35,776 nucleotides of DNA from NCBI GenBank assembly GCA_029862205.1, contig JAOTXT010000047.1:1-35776 (forward strand), given 5' to 3'. Origin of the DNA: Paracoccaceae bacterium (GTDB lineage: Bacteria; Pseudomonadota; Alphaproteobacteria; Rhodobacterales; Rhodobacteraceae). The translations under genes were made by a program, and so were the position numbers. Within the stretch, counting starts at the first letter, position 1, and each line of letters opens with the position of its first letter. The notes beneath the pieces were generated by a model. It was not told the DNA's origin. It saw only the letters and a program-made list of their open reading frames with translations, and made no database searches. Positions 16,494-25,100 of this stretch are shown piece by piece.

Positions 16494-17003
16494 TCAATTC
16501 TTTTTGGTCTTGGGCTGGAAAATGCTCGTGACGCCTCCCGTCACCCGAGCAGTTCCAGCACTCAAGTCGATCTCCGCTGACTCGCCAGAGATCACATGTT
16601 CCCCTTGGGTCACCACGACCGATCCGCCCATCCGGATCATGCCGCCCACGACGTCGTACTCCGCCCAGGCGCCCTTGGCCGTCTCGTCGCCGTTGACCAG
16701 GAACACATTACCGTCCGCGCGCATATGCTGGATATCGCCGGTATCCGCATTGGCCTCCAGCGAGGCATAGGTGACCGACAGCTTGTCGGTCGTCAGCCGC
16801 ATCGTGTCCTGACCCGCGACCACTCCGCCCTCGAAGACCGCTATATTGCCGTCCTCGAACACTTGAAGCGAGGCTGCCTTGACTTCGATCGGGGCGGTCC
16901 GGTCATGTTTGAACGCGGACTGCGCCGCCGCCGGGCTGGCCACCAAGACCGTGCAGGCGACCAGAACCGCGGCCATGGTCCGTGACAGATGAATCAGGAA
17001 CAC
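16494..17003 (-). CDS. lptA: LPS transport periplasmic protein LptA
   Basis: The product is 169 aa. A signal peptide ends near residue 27 (LVACTVLVASPAAAQS), so the protein is periplasmic. The rest is the OstA/LptA beta-jellyroll (about 35-155), which forms the bridge carrying LPS from LptC to the outer-membrane LptD. Typical phrases are IEVKAASLQVFEDGNIAVFEGGV and ISGESAEIDLSAG. The GTG at 17003 has GGGAG upstream. The gene lies between lptC and lptB on the same strand, with an 88-bp gap after lptC. Confidence 0.93.
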   Translation of the reverse strand: MFLIHLSRTMAAVLVACTVLVASPAAAQSAFKHDRTAPIEVKAASLQVFEDGNIAVFEGGVVAGQDTMRLTTDKLSVTYASLEANADTGDIQHMRADGNVFLVNGDETAKGAWAEYDVVGGMIRMGGSVVVTQGEHVISGESAEIDLSAGTARVTGGVTSIFQPKTKKN

Positions 17004-17091
17004 AGGCGAACTCCCTTTACTGGTCGGACCGATCGATTGCCCAATCTCCGGCCCGGCATTTTCGAACGGCCTTTGAGACCGGAAAAATATG

Positions 17092-17751
17092 TTACTTTCC
17101 GGGGTTCAACACAACCCGGACGCCGTTTTCGAACCATAACTGTCGAGCAGAACCTTCCCCGGCGCCGGGTCCGGCCCGAAAACTGCCGGCCTCGATGCGG
17201 CCGCTTGGACCCTCGCCGGTTACCGGGCCAGGAGTACGGGCGGTCTTTCGCTTCAGGTCGACCTCCAATTCCGCCGTCTCCACGTGATAGCCGTCGGATG
17301 TATCGAGCACGACCTTGCCCGAGAAGGTCAGCACCTTCTCCTCGCGGCGCATCCGGCCGGTCGTCGCGGTGACGTTGATCTGGCGCCCATCGGTCAGTTC
17401 GAACTCGCCCTGAGGGCGTTCGAGGTCGATGACGCGCGGCATCGCGCTGTCTGGCACCGCCCAGTCGGCGCGGATAGCGAAGGCCTCGCCGTCTCGGGTC
17501 ACTCCGGCAAATCGCGGATTCTCGAGCTTGAGCCCGGCGCCGAGCGTCGCCAGATCCTCGGGCGAGAAAATCTTCTCGAGCGGGTCACCACCCCGCGAAG
17601 CGAGATAGAACGCCGCGATCACGGCGAGAACCGCTGCCGGCAGAATGATTTTGGACCAGGCGACCAGCCGGTTATAAAGCCTCACCCGATGGCCGCTGCC
17701 CGGCGCGCGCGCGGCGCCGGAGCCGAGAGCGTCGATGCTCTCACGGGCCAC
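17092..17751 (-). CDS. lptC: LPS export protein LptC
   Basis: This 219-aa bitopic membrane protein has a single transmembrane helix at about 32-50 (WSKIILPAAVLAVIAAFYLA) and a periplasmic jellyroll domain. LptC accepts LPS from LptB2FG and hands it to LptA. The C-terminal part repeats the LptA-like strand pattern (INVTATTGRM, LTFSGKVVLDTSDGYHVETA). The GTG start at 17751 overlaps the last bases of kdsD by 11, suggesting translational coupling. Sequence conservation in LptC is low, so the call rests on topology, domain pattern and the kdsD-lptC-lptA-lptB order. Confidence 0.92.
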   Translation of the reverse strand: MARESIDALGSGAARAPGSGHRVRLYNRLVAWSKIILPAAVLAVIAAFYLASRGGDPLEKIFSPEDLATLGAGLKLENPRFAGVTRDGEAFAIRADWAVPDSAMPRVIDLERPQGEFELTDGRQINVTATTGRMRREEKVLTFSGKVVLDTSDGYHVETAELEVDLKRKTARTPGPVTGEGPSGRIEAGSFRAGPGAGEGSARQLWFENGVRVVLNPGK

Positions 17752-18799
17752 GGGAATCCGGATCCTCTAAGGTGTCATCGATGGCCGCCATTGCGCCATC
17801 GACCCCGGCGCGCAGGCAATCATGGACATGCAGGATGCCGTCAGGCCGCGCGGGCAAGGGCGCGGCCGAGACGAACAGGCAGGTGATCTTGTGGAGATTC
17901 ATCACGCCCAGAGCCTCGCCCGCCAGCCGGTCCGGCGCGATGATCCGCGCACCCCCGGTGGCCACGTCGCCGGCGGTGCGCGCCAGCAGACCCTCCATGT
18001 TGCGGCGCAGGTCGCCATCGGTGATGACGCCGATCAGGCGCCCCTGCCCGTCAGTAACCCCGGCGACGCCGTAGCCCTTCTGCGTCATTACCAGAAGCGC
18101 GTCGGGCATCGGCGCGTCGGCAGCGACCAGCGGGATCGCGTCGCCGGTCGCCATCAAATCGGCGACCGCGACAAGCTGGGCCCCTAGTTTGCCGCCTGGA
18201 TGGATTTCGGCGAAATGCTCGGACGTGAAGGCACGTCGTTCCATCAGGGCCACGGCAAGCGCATCGCCCAGCGCCATGGTCAGCGTGGTCGAGGTCGTCG
18301 GCGCCAGGCCGACCGAACAGGCTTCCGGCGCCTGCGGCAGCACCAGAGCGACGTCGGCTGCCTTCAGGAGTGCCGAGCCGGACCGGCTGGCGACGCCCAC
18401 CAGCGGGATGCCGAACCGCCTGGTATGGGCGACGATATCCGCCAGCTCCCGCGTCTCGCCGGAATTCGACAGGACCAGCGCGACGTCGTCCTCGGTCACC
18501 ATGCCGAGGTCCCCATGGCTCGCCTCCGCCGGGTGCACGAACTGTGCCGGCGTGCCGGTCGAGGCCATGGTCGCGGCGATCTTGCGCGCCACATGGCCGG
18601 ACTTGCCCATGCCCGAGACGATGACCCGGCCCTTGGCCGACAGCATTAGGTCCACGGCCTGGGCGAAGGCGGTGCCCAATTGCCCAGCGAAGAGGCTGAG
18701 TGCCAATGCTTCGGTTTCGAGAACCCGGCGGCCAGTCGCGATGGCGCGATCCGCATCGGTTTGTTCTGGGCCGGTCTGTTTTGGGGCGGCGTCTGCCAC
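17741..18799 (-). CDS. kdsD: Arabinose-5-phosphate isomerase (KpsF/GutQ family)
   Basis: It interconverts D-ribulose 5-phosphate and D-arabinose 5-phosphate, the first step toward Kdo of the LPS core. The SIS domain comes first (VSGMGKSGHVARKIAATMAS; SNSGETRELADI), then two CBS motifs in the C-terminal third (MTQKGYGVAGVTDGQGRLIGVITDGDLRR). The product is 352 aa. I placed the start at GTG 18799 because GAGGGGAG lies just upstream; the longer frame to 18865 would run into rnd. The gene sits between rnd and lptC, consistent with coordinated Kdo synthesis and LPS transport. Confidence 0.93.
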   Translation of the reverse strand: MADAAPKQTGPEQTDADRAIATGRRVLETEALALSLFAGQLGTAFAQAVDLMLSAKGRVIVSGMGKSGHVARKIAATMASTGTPAQFVHPAEASHGDLGMVTEDDVALVLSNSGETRELADIVAHTRRFGIPLVGVASRSGSALLKAADVALVLPQAPEACSVGLAPTTSTTLTMALGDALAVALMERRAFTSEHFAEIHPGGKLGAQLVAVADLMATGDAIPLVAADAPMPDALLVMTQKGYGVAGVTDGQGRLIGVITDGDLRRNMEGLLARTAGDVATGGARIIAPDRLAGEALGVMNLHKITCLFVSAAPLPARPDGILHVHDCLRAGVDGAMAAIDDTLEDPDSRGP

Positions 18800-18834
18800 A
18801 GCAACTCCCCTCGACCCGTGCTCAGGTGCGCGGG

Positions 18835-19446
18835 TCAGTGGTCGAAAATATCGGTCTCCGGCCATCCGGCCAGATCGAGTGCGGCCCGGTCCGGCAGAAA
18901 GCGGAAACAGGCCTCGGCCAGTTGCGCCCGGCCCTCGCGGGCGAGGCGCGCTTCAAGCTCGGCTTTCAGCCTGTGTAGATATAGAACGTCCGAGGCGGCA
19001 TATTCCAGTTGCGCCTCGCTCAATTCCTCGGCGCCCCAGTCCGAGCTTTGCTGCTGTTTTGAGATATCGACGCCCAAAAGCTCTTGGCAGAGATTGCGCA
19101 GCCCATGCCGGTCGGTCGACGTGCGCGCCAGTTTCGAAGCGATCTTCGTGCACCAGACGGGGCGTGCGACCTGTCCCAGCGCATTGGCCAGGACGGCGAT
19201 GTCGAACCGGCCGTAGTGGAAGAGCTTGAGGGTCTTCCGGTCACGCAGCAGCCGCTTGAGATTGGGCGCGCGGACCGTGCCGTTGGGTATGCGCACCAGA
19301 TGCGCCGTGCCGTCGCCCGAGGAAAGCTGCACCAGGCAAAGCCGGTCGCGGTGGAGGTTCAACCCCATCGTCTCGGTATCGATTGCGACGACCGGGCTAA
19401 GATCCAGCCCATCCGGCAGGTCGCTGTCGTGAAGATGAATGGTCAT
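18835..19446 (-). CDS. rnd: Ribonuclease D, short form
   Basis: This 203-aa 3'-5' exoribonuclease of the DEDDy type is involved in trimming tRNA 3' ends. Exo motifs: VVAIDTETMGL (I), FHYGRFDIAVL (II) and YAASDVLYLHRL (III, with the catalytic Tyr and Asp). The C-terminal HRDC domains of E. coli RNase D are absent, which is the normal compact form in alphaproteobacteria. The ATG at 19446 is only 29 bp downstream of tRNA-Leu(CAG) on the same strand. Its GGGGA Shine-Dalgarno is inside a hairpin (19453-19468). It is followed by kdsD after 35 bp. Confidence 0.93.
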   Translation of the reverse strand: MTIHLHDSDLPDGLDLSPVVAIDTETMGLNLHRDRLCLVQLSSGDGTAHLVRIPNGTVRAPNLKRLLRDRKTLKLFHYGRFDIAVLANALGQVARPVWCTKIASKLARTSTDRHGLRNLCQELLGVDISKQQQSSDWGAEELSEAQLEYAASDVLYLHRLKAELEARLAREGRAQLAEACFRFLPDRAALDLAGWPETDIFDH

Positions 19447-19452
19447 CCGCCG

Positions 19453-19468
19453 TCCCCGCAGCCGGGGA
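19453..19468 (-). promoter_or_regulatory. Hairpin sequestering the rnd Shine-Dalgarno
   Basis: On the minus strand the sequence TCCCCG-GCTG-CGGGGA forms a 6-bp stem with a 4-base loop. The 3' arm contains GGGGA, six bases before the rnd ATG, so the stem would hide the ribosome-binding site. A pyrimidine run (CCCTCCC) between the tRNA 3' end and the hairpin could also pair with the Shine-Dalgarno. There is no T-run, so this is not a typical terminator. Confidence 0.6.
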
Positions 19469-19475
19469 GGGAGGG

Positions 19476-19562
19476 TGGTGCCCAGGAGAAGACTCGAACT
19501 TCCACTTCCCTAAGGAAACTAGCACCTGAAGCTAGCGCGTCTACCAATTCCGCCACCTGGGC
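19476..19562 (-). tRNA. tRNA-Leu, anticodon CAG, CCA encoded
   Basis: On the minus strand the acceptor arms GCCCAGG and CCTGGGC pair perfectly, followed by discriminator A and an encoded CCA (19478-19476). The D-arm reads TGGCGGAATTGGTAGACGC, typical of leucine tRNAs. The anticodon stem CTAGC/GCTAG encloses TTCAGGT, giving anticodon CAG (codon CUG). A long variable arm and the T-arm GTTCGAGTC follow, as expected for a class II tRNA. It is a complete gene placed directly before rnd. Confidence 0.97.
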
Positions 19563-19573
19563 CCAGCGCGGTG

Positions 19574-19595
19574 ATCACCCTGCAATCACCCTGCG
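19574..19595. repeat. Tandem duplication, 11-bp unit, 2 copies
   Basis: ATCACCCTGCA at 19574-19584 is followed directly by ATCACCCTGCG at 19585-19595. It lies just upstream (in the tRNA reading direction) of tRNA-Leu, in its probable promoter region. I could not identify the tRNA promoter boxes with confidence. Confidence 0.8.
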
Positions 19596-19686
19596 GTTAT
19601 CGCGATGCGGTATCGACCGCGGAACAGCGCCGATTTGGCGCGTCGGCTGATCTAGCCATGGCGCCCTTCCATGTCAACGGGTGGGA

Positions 19687-19734
19687 GGGACTAATGACGG
19701 GACTAATACAGGGACTACTACGGGGACTTATCCT
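19687..19734. repeat. Tandem repeat, 12-bp unit, 4 copies
   Basis: Units GGGACTAATGAC, GGGACTAATACA, GGGACTACTACG and GGGACTTATCCT follow each other in exact 12-base register. The fourth copy contains the stop codon of the DMT exporter gene (19728-19730, minus strand), so the array extends into the end of that coding region. The unit resembles the 12-bp array at 3083 in length and in beginning with GGGA, but the remaining bases differ. Confidence 0.9.
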
Positions 19735-20570
19735 GTCAGCAGGGCAAGTGTTGCCACACCGGCGGCGACCAGCGCGGCGGCCGCGATGCGCCGGTGGCCC
19801 AGGGGTTCGCCCAGGACCAAGACACCGATCAGCGCGCCGAAGACCACGCTGGTCTCGCGCACGGCCGTGACCGGACCCATGGGCAAGAGCGAGATGGCCC
19901 AAAGCCCGATCAGATAGCCGCCGGCCGAGAAGACCCCTCCGGCAAGCCCCTTGGCGATGCCCACCCGCGCGGTGGCGGCGCGCCAGTTGGGCCGGCGCAG
20001 CAGGGTGAAGGCGACGACCGCGCTGCCGGTGCCGATCTCGAGCCAGGCGAAATATCCAAGAACCGTGCCCGAGCCGCGCACACCCATTCCATTGAGAAAC
20101 GTGTAGCTGGCGATCGAAAGCCCCATCCCCAGTGCGAACCAAGCCGCCACCCGCTGCGGCGCCCCGCGCTCGAAGGCGAGGAGCAGGATGCCGCCCGAGG
20201 TCAGCAGCACCGCCGCGGTTTGCCCGGGCGTCAGGGGCTCGGCGGCCAGCCAGGCGGCCAGACCGGTGACCACCAGCGGCGCCACGCCGCGCGCGATCGG
20301 ATATACCCGGCTCAGATCGCCCACCCGGTAGCCCGCCAGCATGAAGCTGTAATAGGCGTAGTGCGCCAGCACCGCCGCCCCCAGATAGGGCCAGCTTGCG
20401 GGATCGGGCGCGGGCACGGCGGCGAGCAGGCTCAGCCCGGTGACCAGCCCCACGAACCGGATCAGCGCCAGCGTGATCAACGGGTCCGCGCTGGCCTTGA
20501 CCAATGCGTTCCACACCGCGTGCGAGATCGCGGCCAGCAAAACGATGGCATAGATGGCTTCTGCAGGCAC
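19728..20570 (-). CDS. EamA/DMT-family transporter
   Basis: This 280-aa integral membrane protein has ten hydrophobic helices and two EamA repeats (about 5-130 and 145-278), the drug/metabolite exporter architecture. Characteristic segments include HAVWNALVKAS in the first helix pair, YRVGDLSRVYPIARGVAPL at the end of helix 3 and 4, and PMGPVTAVRETSVVFGALIGVLVLGEP in the second repeat. The GTG at 20570 has GAGGAC upstream. The substrate is unknown. The coding region ends inside a 12-bp tandem repeat, so its last residues (LALLTG) may vary between strains. Confidence 0.9.
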   Translation of the reverse strand: MPAEAIYAIVLLAAISHAVWNALVKASADPLITLALIRFVGLVTGLSLLAAVPAPDPASWPYLGAAVLAHYAYYSFMLAGYRVGDLSRVYPIARGVAPLVVTGLAAWLAAEPLTPGQTAAVLLTSGGILLLAFERGAPQRVAAWFALGMGLSIASYTFLNGMGVRGSGTVLGYFAWLEIGTGSAVVAFTLLRRPNWRAATARVGIAKGLAGGVFSAGGYLIGLWAISLLPMGPVTAVRETSVVFGALIGVLVLGEPLGHRRIAAAALVAAGVATLALLTG

Positions 20571-20685
20571 CTTGTCCTCGCCGCGACGTCACTCCTTGTC
20601 GAGCGGTAGCAGGGACCGGGCCCCGGGCAAAGCGGCCAAACGGCGGGCAATTCACCAAATCGCCGCCCTGGCCGGTTATGTCCTA

Positions 20686-20713
20686 TTGCCCCCGGCGCCT
20701 GTGCCGAGATATT
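20686..20713 (+). promoter_or_regulatory. Possible promoter for the NDUFA9-like gene
   Basis: TTGCCC (20686-20691) and GATATT (20708-20713) are separated by 16 bases, 40 bases before the ATG. The match to sigma-70 boxes is moderate. A good AGGAG ribosome-binding site follows at 20739-20743. Confidence 0.4.
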
Positions 20714-20752
20714 TCTGGTTCCCGTTCAATCCGCATTTAGGAGTCCTTGCTC

Positions 20753-21718
20753 ATGACCGCGCAATCCCCCTTGGTCACCATCATCGGCGGCTCCGGTTTC
20801 GTCGGGCGCCATATCGCCCAGAAGATGGCGCGGCGCGGCTGGCGGGTCCGGGTCGCCTGCCGGCGGCCGAACGAGGCGATGTTCGTCAAGCCCTACGGCA
20901 CGGTCGGCCAAGTCGAGCCGGTCCAGTGCAATATCCGCGACGAGGCCTCGACCCGGGCGGTGATCCGGGGTGCGGACGCGGTGGTCAACTGCGTCGGCCT
21001 GCTGTTCGAATCCGGGCGCAACACCTTCGATGCCTGCATGGCTGACGGTGCGGGCCGGGTCGCCCGGATCGCCGCCGAGGAGGGGGTTGGGCAATTGGTG
21101 CACATCTCGGCGATCGGCGCCGATGCGGAAAGCCCCGCCGAATATGCACGGTGCAAGGCGCAAGGTGAGTTGGCGGTGGCGGAGGTTTTTCCTGGCGCGG
21201 TGATCCTGCGCCCCTCGGTGGTCTTTGGCCAGGACGACGGTTTCTTCAACCGTTTTGCCACCATGGCGCGGCTGATCCCTCTGGTCCTGCCGCTGGTCGG
21301 CGGCGAGACCCGGTTCCAGCCGGTCTGGGCCGAGGACGTGGCCGAGGCCGCGGCGCGGGGCTGCGAGGGCAAGGCGGCGGCGGGCATCTACGAGCTTGGC
21401 GGCCCCACGGTCATGACGCTGCGCGAAGCTGTCGCGATGATGCTGAAAGTCACCCGGCGCAAACGCCTGATCATCGACACGCCGTTCTTCTTCGCCCGGA
21501 TCCAGGCCTGGTTCCTGCAGATGCTGCCGAACCCGCTGCTGACAGTCGACCAGGTGAAGCTTCTGCAGCGCGACAACGTGGTCTCGGAGGGCGCCAGGAC
21601 ACTGGCCGATCTGGGGATCGAGCCGACCGCGCCGGAAGGCCTGGTCGAGAGCTATCTCTACGCCTACCGGCCCCAGGGCCAATACACCCAGCTCACCGAG
21701 AACGGCGGCGAAGCCTGA
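20753..21718 (+). CDS. Complex I NDUFA9 subunit family protein (NAD(P)-binding epimerase-like)
   Basis: This 321-aa atypical short-chain dehydrogenase resembles the NDUFA9 accessory subunit of respiratory complex I. The Rossmann motif is VTIIGGSGFVGRHIAQKMAR (residues about 8-27), followed by a basic RRPN stretch that would favour NADPH. A YARCK segment gives the Tyr-x3-Lys pair. In mitochondria and alphaproteobacteria NDUFA9-type proteins bind the peripheral arm of complex I and hold a structural nucleotide; a role there is inferred from family only, as no nuo genes are in the window. The ATG at 20753 has AGGAG nine bases upstream; a TTG six bases earlier is less likely. Confidence 0.9.
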   Translation: MTAQSPLVTIIGGSGFVGRHIAQKMARRGWRVRVACRRPNEAMFVKPYGTVGQVEPVQCNIRDEASTRAVIRGADAVVNCVGLLFESGRNTFDACMADGAGRVARIAAEEGVGQLVHISAIGADAESPAEYARCKAQGELAVAEVFPGAVILRPSVVFGQDDGFFNRFATMARLIPLVLPLVGGETRFQPVWAEDVAEAAARGCEGKAAAGIYELGGPTVMTLREAVAMMLKVTRRKRLIIDTPFFFARIQAWFLQMLPNPLLTVDQVKLLQRDNVVSEGARTLADLGIEPTAPEGLVESYLYAYRPQGQYTQLTENGGEA

Positions 21719-21724
21719 AGCGGT

Positions 21725-21816
21725 TGGTGCGAGGAGCGGGCGGCGAACCCGCCCAGGGCTCCGTCTCGGGACGCCAGCTCAGGGTGGTGCCTCTGCCGGT
21801 TGGGCTAAGCCCGCGC
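21725..21816 (-). pseudogene. Degenerate class II tRNA-like element
   Basis: On the minus strand the segment reads like a tRNA. It has a D-arm-like stretch TTAGCCCAACCGGCAGAGGC, a T-arm GCGGG-TTCGCCG-CCCGC, then TCCTCGC and an encoded ACCA. The acceptor arms GCGCGGG/TCCTCGC pair at five or six of seven positions. An anticodon-like loop CTGAGCT would read GAG, but its stem has two mismatches. The T-loop lacks the conserved A58. The length of 92 bases and a small stem in the variable region fit a class II tRNA. I infer a decayed or foreign-type tRNA; a structured small RNA is the alternative. Confidence 0.35.
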
Positions 21817-21871
21817 ACCGGCGAACAGGTTCGTGCTTTGAGAAGATGAAAACGCGCGAAACCCGCCCATC

Positions 21872-21899
21872 GTCAGGCAAGCAGGGTCAGGCAAGCAGG
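21872..21899. repeat. Perfect tandem duplication, 14-bp unit, 2 copies
   Basis: GTCAGGCAAGCAGG occurs twice without a gap (21872-21885 and 21886-21899) in the gap between the NDUFA9-like gene and the large cyclase gene. It is another of the recurrent intergenic short tandem repeats in this window. Confidence 0.93.
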
Positions 21900-22101
21900 G
21901 CTAGTCGTAACGAATTGACGTTCATCGTTTTCATGTTGCGGATGGATACAGGACGCGGACGATTCCGGCAAGTCCGCCACGCGAGCGGTGGGTTGTGAAA
22001 CTGCAGGTCAGATATACAGGCGAAGCTGTCGTCCGATCGAAATGCTCAGATGTCCGCATCTCACGCCAAGACGACCTTGGGTCGCTAATCTGAACTCGGA
22101 T
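21900..22101. other. Non-coding gap, nothing recognised
   Basis: This stretch lies after the repeat at 21872-21899 and before the 3' end of the large cyclase gene, and holds no convincing gene. It is less GC-rich than the NDUFA9-like gene to its left. I see no clear terminator for either converging transcript and no RNA gene. Confidence 0.5.
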
Positions 22102-25100
22102 TCAGGCGAGTTCCGACAATAATGTTTTCGCTTGCTTCAAGTCCTCGGAATCCAGCCCCTCAACGAACCAGTTGTAAGTTGGCTCCAAACACGCGATCGC
22201 CTCCGAGCATCGGTCAAGAGACTGTAGGAGCCGAGCAAGCGACATCGCGGCACGCAATTCCCAGGAACGAGCGCCGTGATCGTTCGCGATCTTGATCGCC
22301 TCTCGAAAGTCGCGTTCGGCCTGACCGACAGCGGTTTCGTCTGCCGCCAAGGCCAGCTCACCGCGAAGACGGACGCATTCCGGTTCCATATAACGGTCTC
22401 CGCTTGACCGGCAGTGGAAGATGTTGCTGTCATTCAGCGCAATCGCTTCATTGATACTCCCGAGACCCTGGAGCCCAAGCACCATCCAGCTCCGCATCAT
22501 TGCGGTGCAAATGCCGCCGCCAGAGCCCGACCAAAAAGCATTTCCTTGAGCGACCAATGCGTGACCTTCTTCGAACGCACCGCGCAGGATCTGTGCAGCA
22601 CCGCGCCATTGGTAGACACAGACATTGAGCGCGAATTGGCCAAGCGCCTCTTCTTCGACAACGCGCTCGGCCTCGTCGCAGAACGACAGCATCCGCGCAG
22701 TCTGGCCGAGATAGATCAGGCTCGTCGACCCCGCGGTCAGCGCGAACGTTAGGTTGAAAGGGTGTCCGATCCGGCGCGCCAAAGGAATTGCATCTTCCAG
22801 CCGCTGAATGGCCCGGTCCGGATAGCCGCGGATCCATTCAGCGAGCGTGCCCGCCCAATGCAGTGAGAAAACCAACGGATCGTGATTTGTCAGGGAGGTA
22901 ATTCTGGAATGCTTATCTGGATCGTAGACGGATTTCAGCCGATCGGTGTGGCCGATGGCGCGTGAATAATCCGCTTCCCAGAAGTGCTGACACCCGGCCG
23001 ACATGTCGAAAACAATTGGCAGATCGGAGTCCGGTTTCGCCGAGGCAGCCATTTCCAACTCGGCCAACCATTCGCGTGCTCGCGGGAAATCGGTCCGCGT
23101 TTGGTAGTGGACCCAAAGCGCCCAAAGAATCGAGCCCAACGCCTGTTCATCCTCGAACTGCTTGGCGAGAGGAAATGCCGGCTCCATGGCCTCTGCCACC
23201 GCCGGATGTGCCCATCCGAAATTCGCCATCCGGGCGGCGCCGAGAGCCACACGTATGTCCAGTTCAATCCGGTCGCAATCGCGTGAAGGCTCCATGTCCG
23301 CTAAGACATTTATGCCGAGCTCGAGGGCACCAATCGCCTCCAGCAAGGCATTCGAAGCAAGCGCCCGTCGGCCGGCCTGTAAATACAGACTCGCCGCACG
23401 ACCGCTAGCGCCAGCCTCCGCAAGGTGCCGAGCTAATTCGAGTGGGTCGGGATCGGTTGTTTGCTCTAAACCGAGGACAAGGCGTTCGTGCAGACTCCGG
23501 CGAGCCTTCGTTAGCAGGCTCGCGTAAGCCGCATCTTGTACGAGGGCGTGCTTGAAAATGTAGCGTGCTTCGTTGCCGGAGTCGCCTTGCCGGAATATCA
23601 GCCCAGCCTCGAGGAGTTGCCCCAAGGCATCATCCAAATCCGAGGCAGTCGTCGCTAGCGCCGATGACAGCAACTTGGTTCCAAACTCGCGACCAATGCA
23701 GGAAGCCGCTTGCACCACACGTTTCACCGGGGCCAGCCGGTCGATCCGTGCCATAAGGGAATCCTGTAGTGTCGCAGGTATCGACAGTGCCGGCATTGGC
23801 CCGGTCAGCGCATAGCAGTCTGCCTGCTCTTCCAGAATACCCGCCTCTAAAACGGTTTTCGTCAACTCCTCGACAAAGAGCGGAACGCCGTCGGTCTGCG
23901 TGACGATGTGGTCGAGCACTTCTTCCGGTAGCGCTTTGCCGTTCGCGATCCGGGCAGCGATAGCGCGACCGTCCATGCGTCCGAGCCGGTTGAGCGAATG
24001 TGCCGTCACATGCCCATAGTTGCCCCATTGCGTTTCGAATTCCGGCCGATGCGTCATGATCACAAACATCGGCAAATCCTGAATGCGCTCAACTATCGCG
24101 TCGAGAACCTCCAAGGTTGAGGGGTCGATCCAGTGGACGTCTTCCACCAGTAAAATGATCGGCCCGCCATTCACGAAACTCAAAATGCGCTCGGCTAGAA
24201 GCGTGACGACACGCTGCTTGCGCCGCTGCGGCGCCATCTCGATCGGTGGGTATCGGTCAGTCGGAAGTCCCATTAATCCAGCGAAGAGCGCGGCCGTCTC
24301 GTCGAACGCTCCATCGCTGAACACCTCTGCAATATGCCGGTCAAGCCGGTCGAGCCGGATCTCGACGGGATCTTCGGACCGGACACCGCAACCGGACTCG
24401 ACCTCAGAAATCGGTGGGTGGAACGCCGCGTTGATCTCCAAAGGTGAGCACTGGTAGCGGAACAAGCGGCATTGTTCGGCTGCCAGACTTTCAGTGAATT
24501 CACGTAGTAAACGGCTCTTGCCGATCCCGGCTTCGCCGGACAGGAGCAGAACTTGACCTTCGCCCCGAGAGGCCAGCCTCCATCGGTCGTGGATCAGGCC
24601 AATTTCGTTTGCACGGCCAATGAATTCGGTGAGACCCGCGCCGTGTTGGGCCTCAAAGCGGCTATCCGATCGCGCAATGCCTGAGACGCGCCATATCTGC
24701 ACAGGGTCTGAGAAGCCTTTAAGCGCGACGTTACCGGCCTCTTCTAGATTGAATGCTTCGCCAATCAGCCTGCGCGTCGCGCCGTGGATCACCACCCCAC
24801 CAGGCTCCGCTTCCGCCTGTAGACGCGCGGCAAGATTGGGGGTGACTCCGGCCACGGCGCCGTGCTCCTGCGTGGCCTCGCTCGCTCGGTCCCCAATTAC
24901 AACCGGGCCGGTTGCAATGCCCGCCCGTGCGGTCAGGTTTGTACCGCCGTCCTCTATCCGCTCCACCGAAGCGAGTGCTGCGAGTGCTGCGCGAACCGCC
25001 CGGTCCGCATCGTCCTCATGCGCATTTGGCCAACCGAAGAATGCCAACACGCCGTCACCAAGCAACTTCGCGACATGCCCGCCATGGGAATTCACCACGT

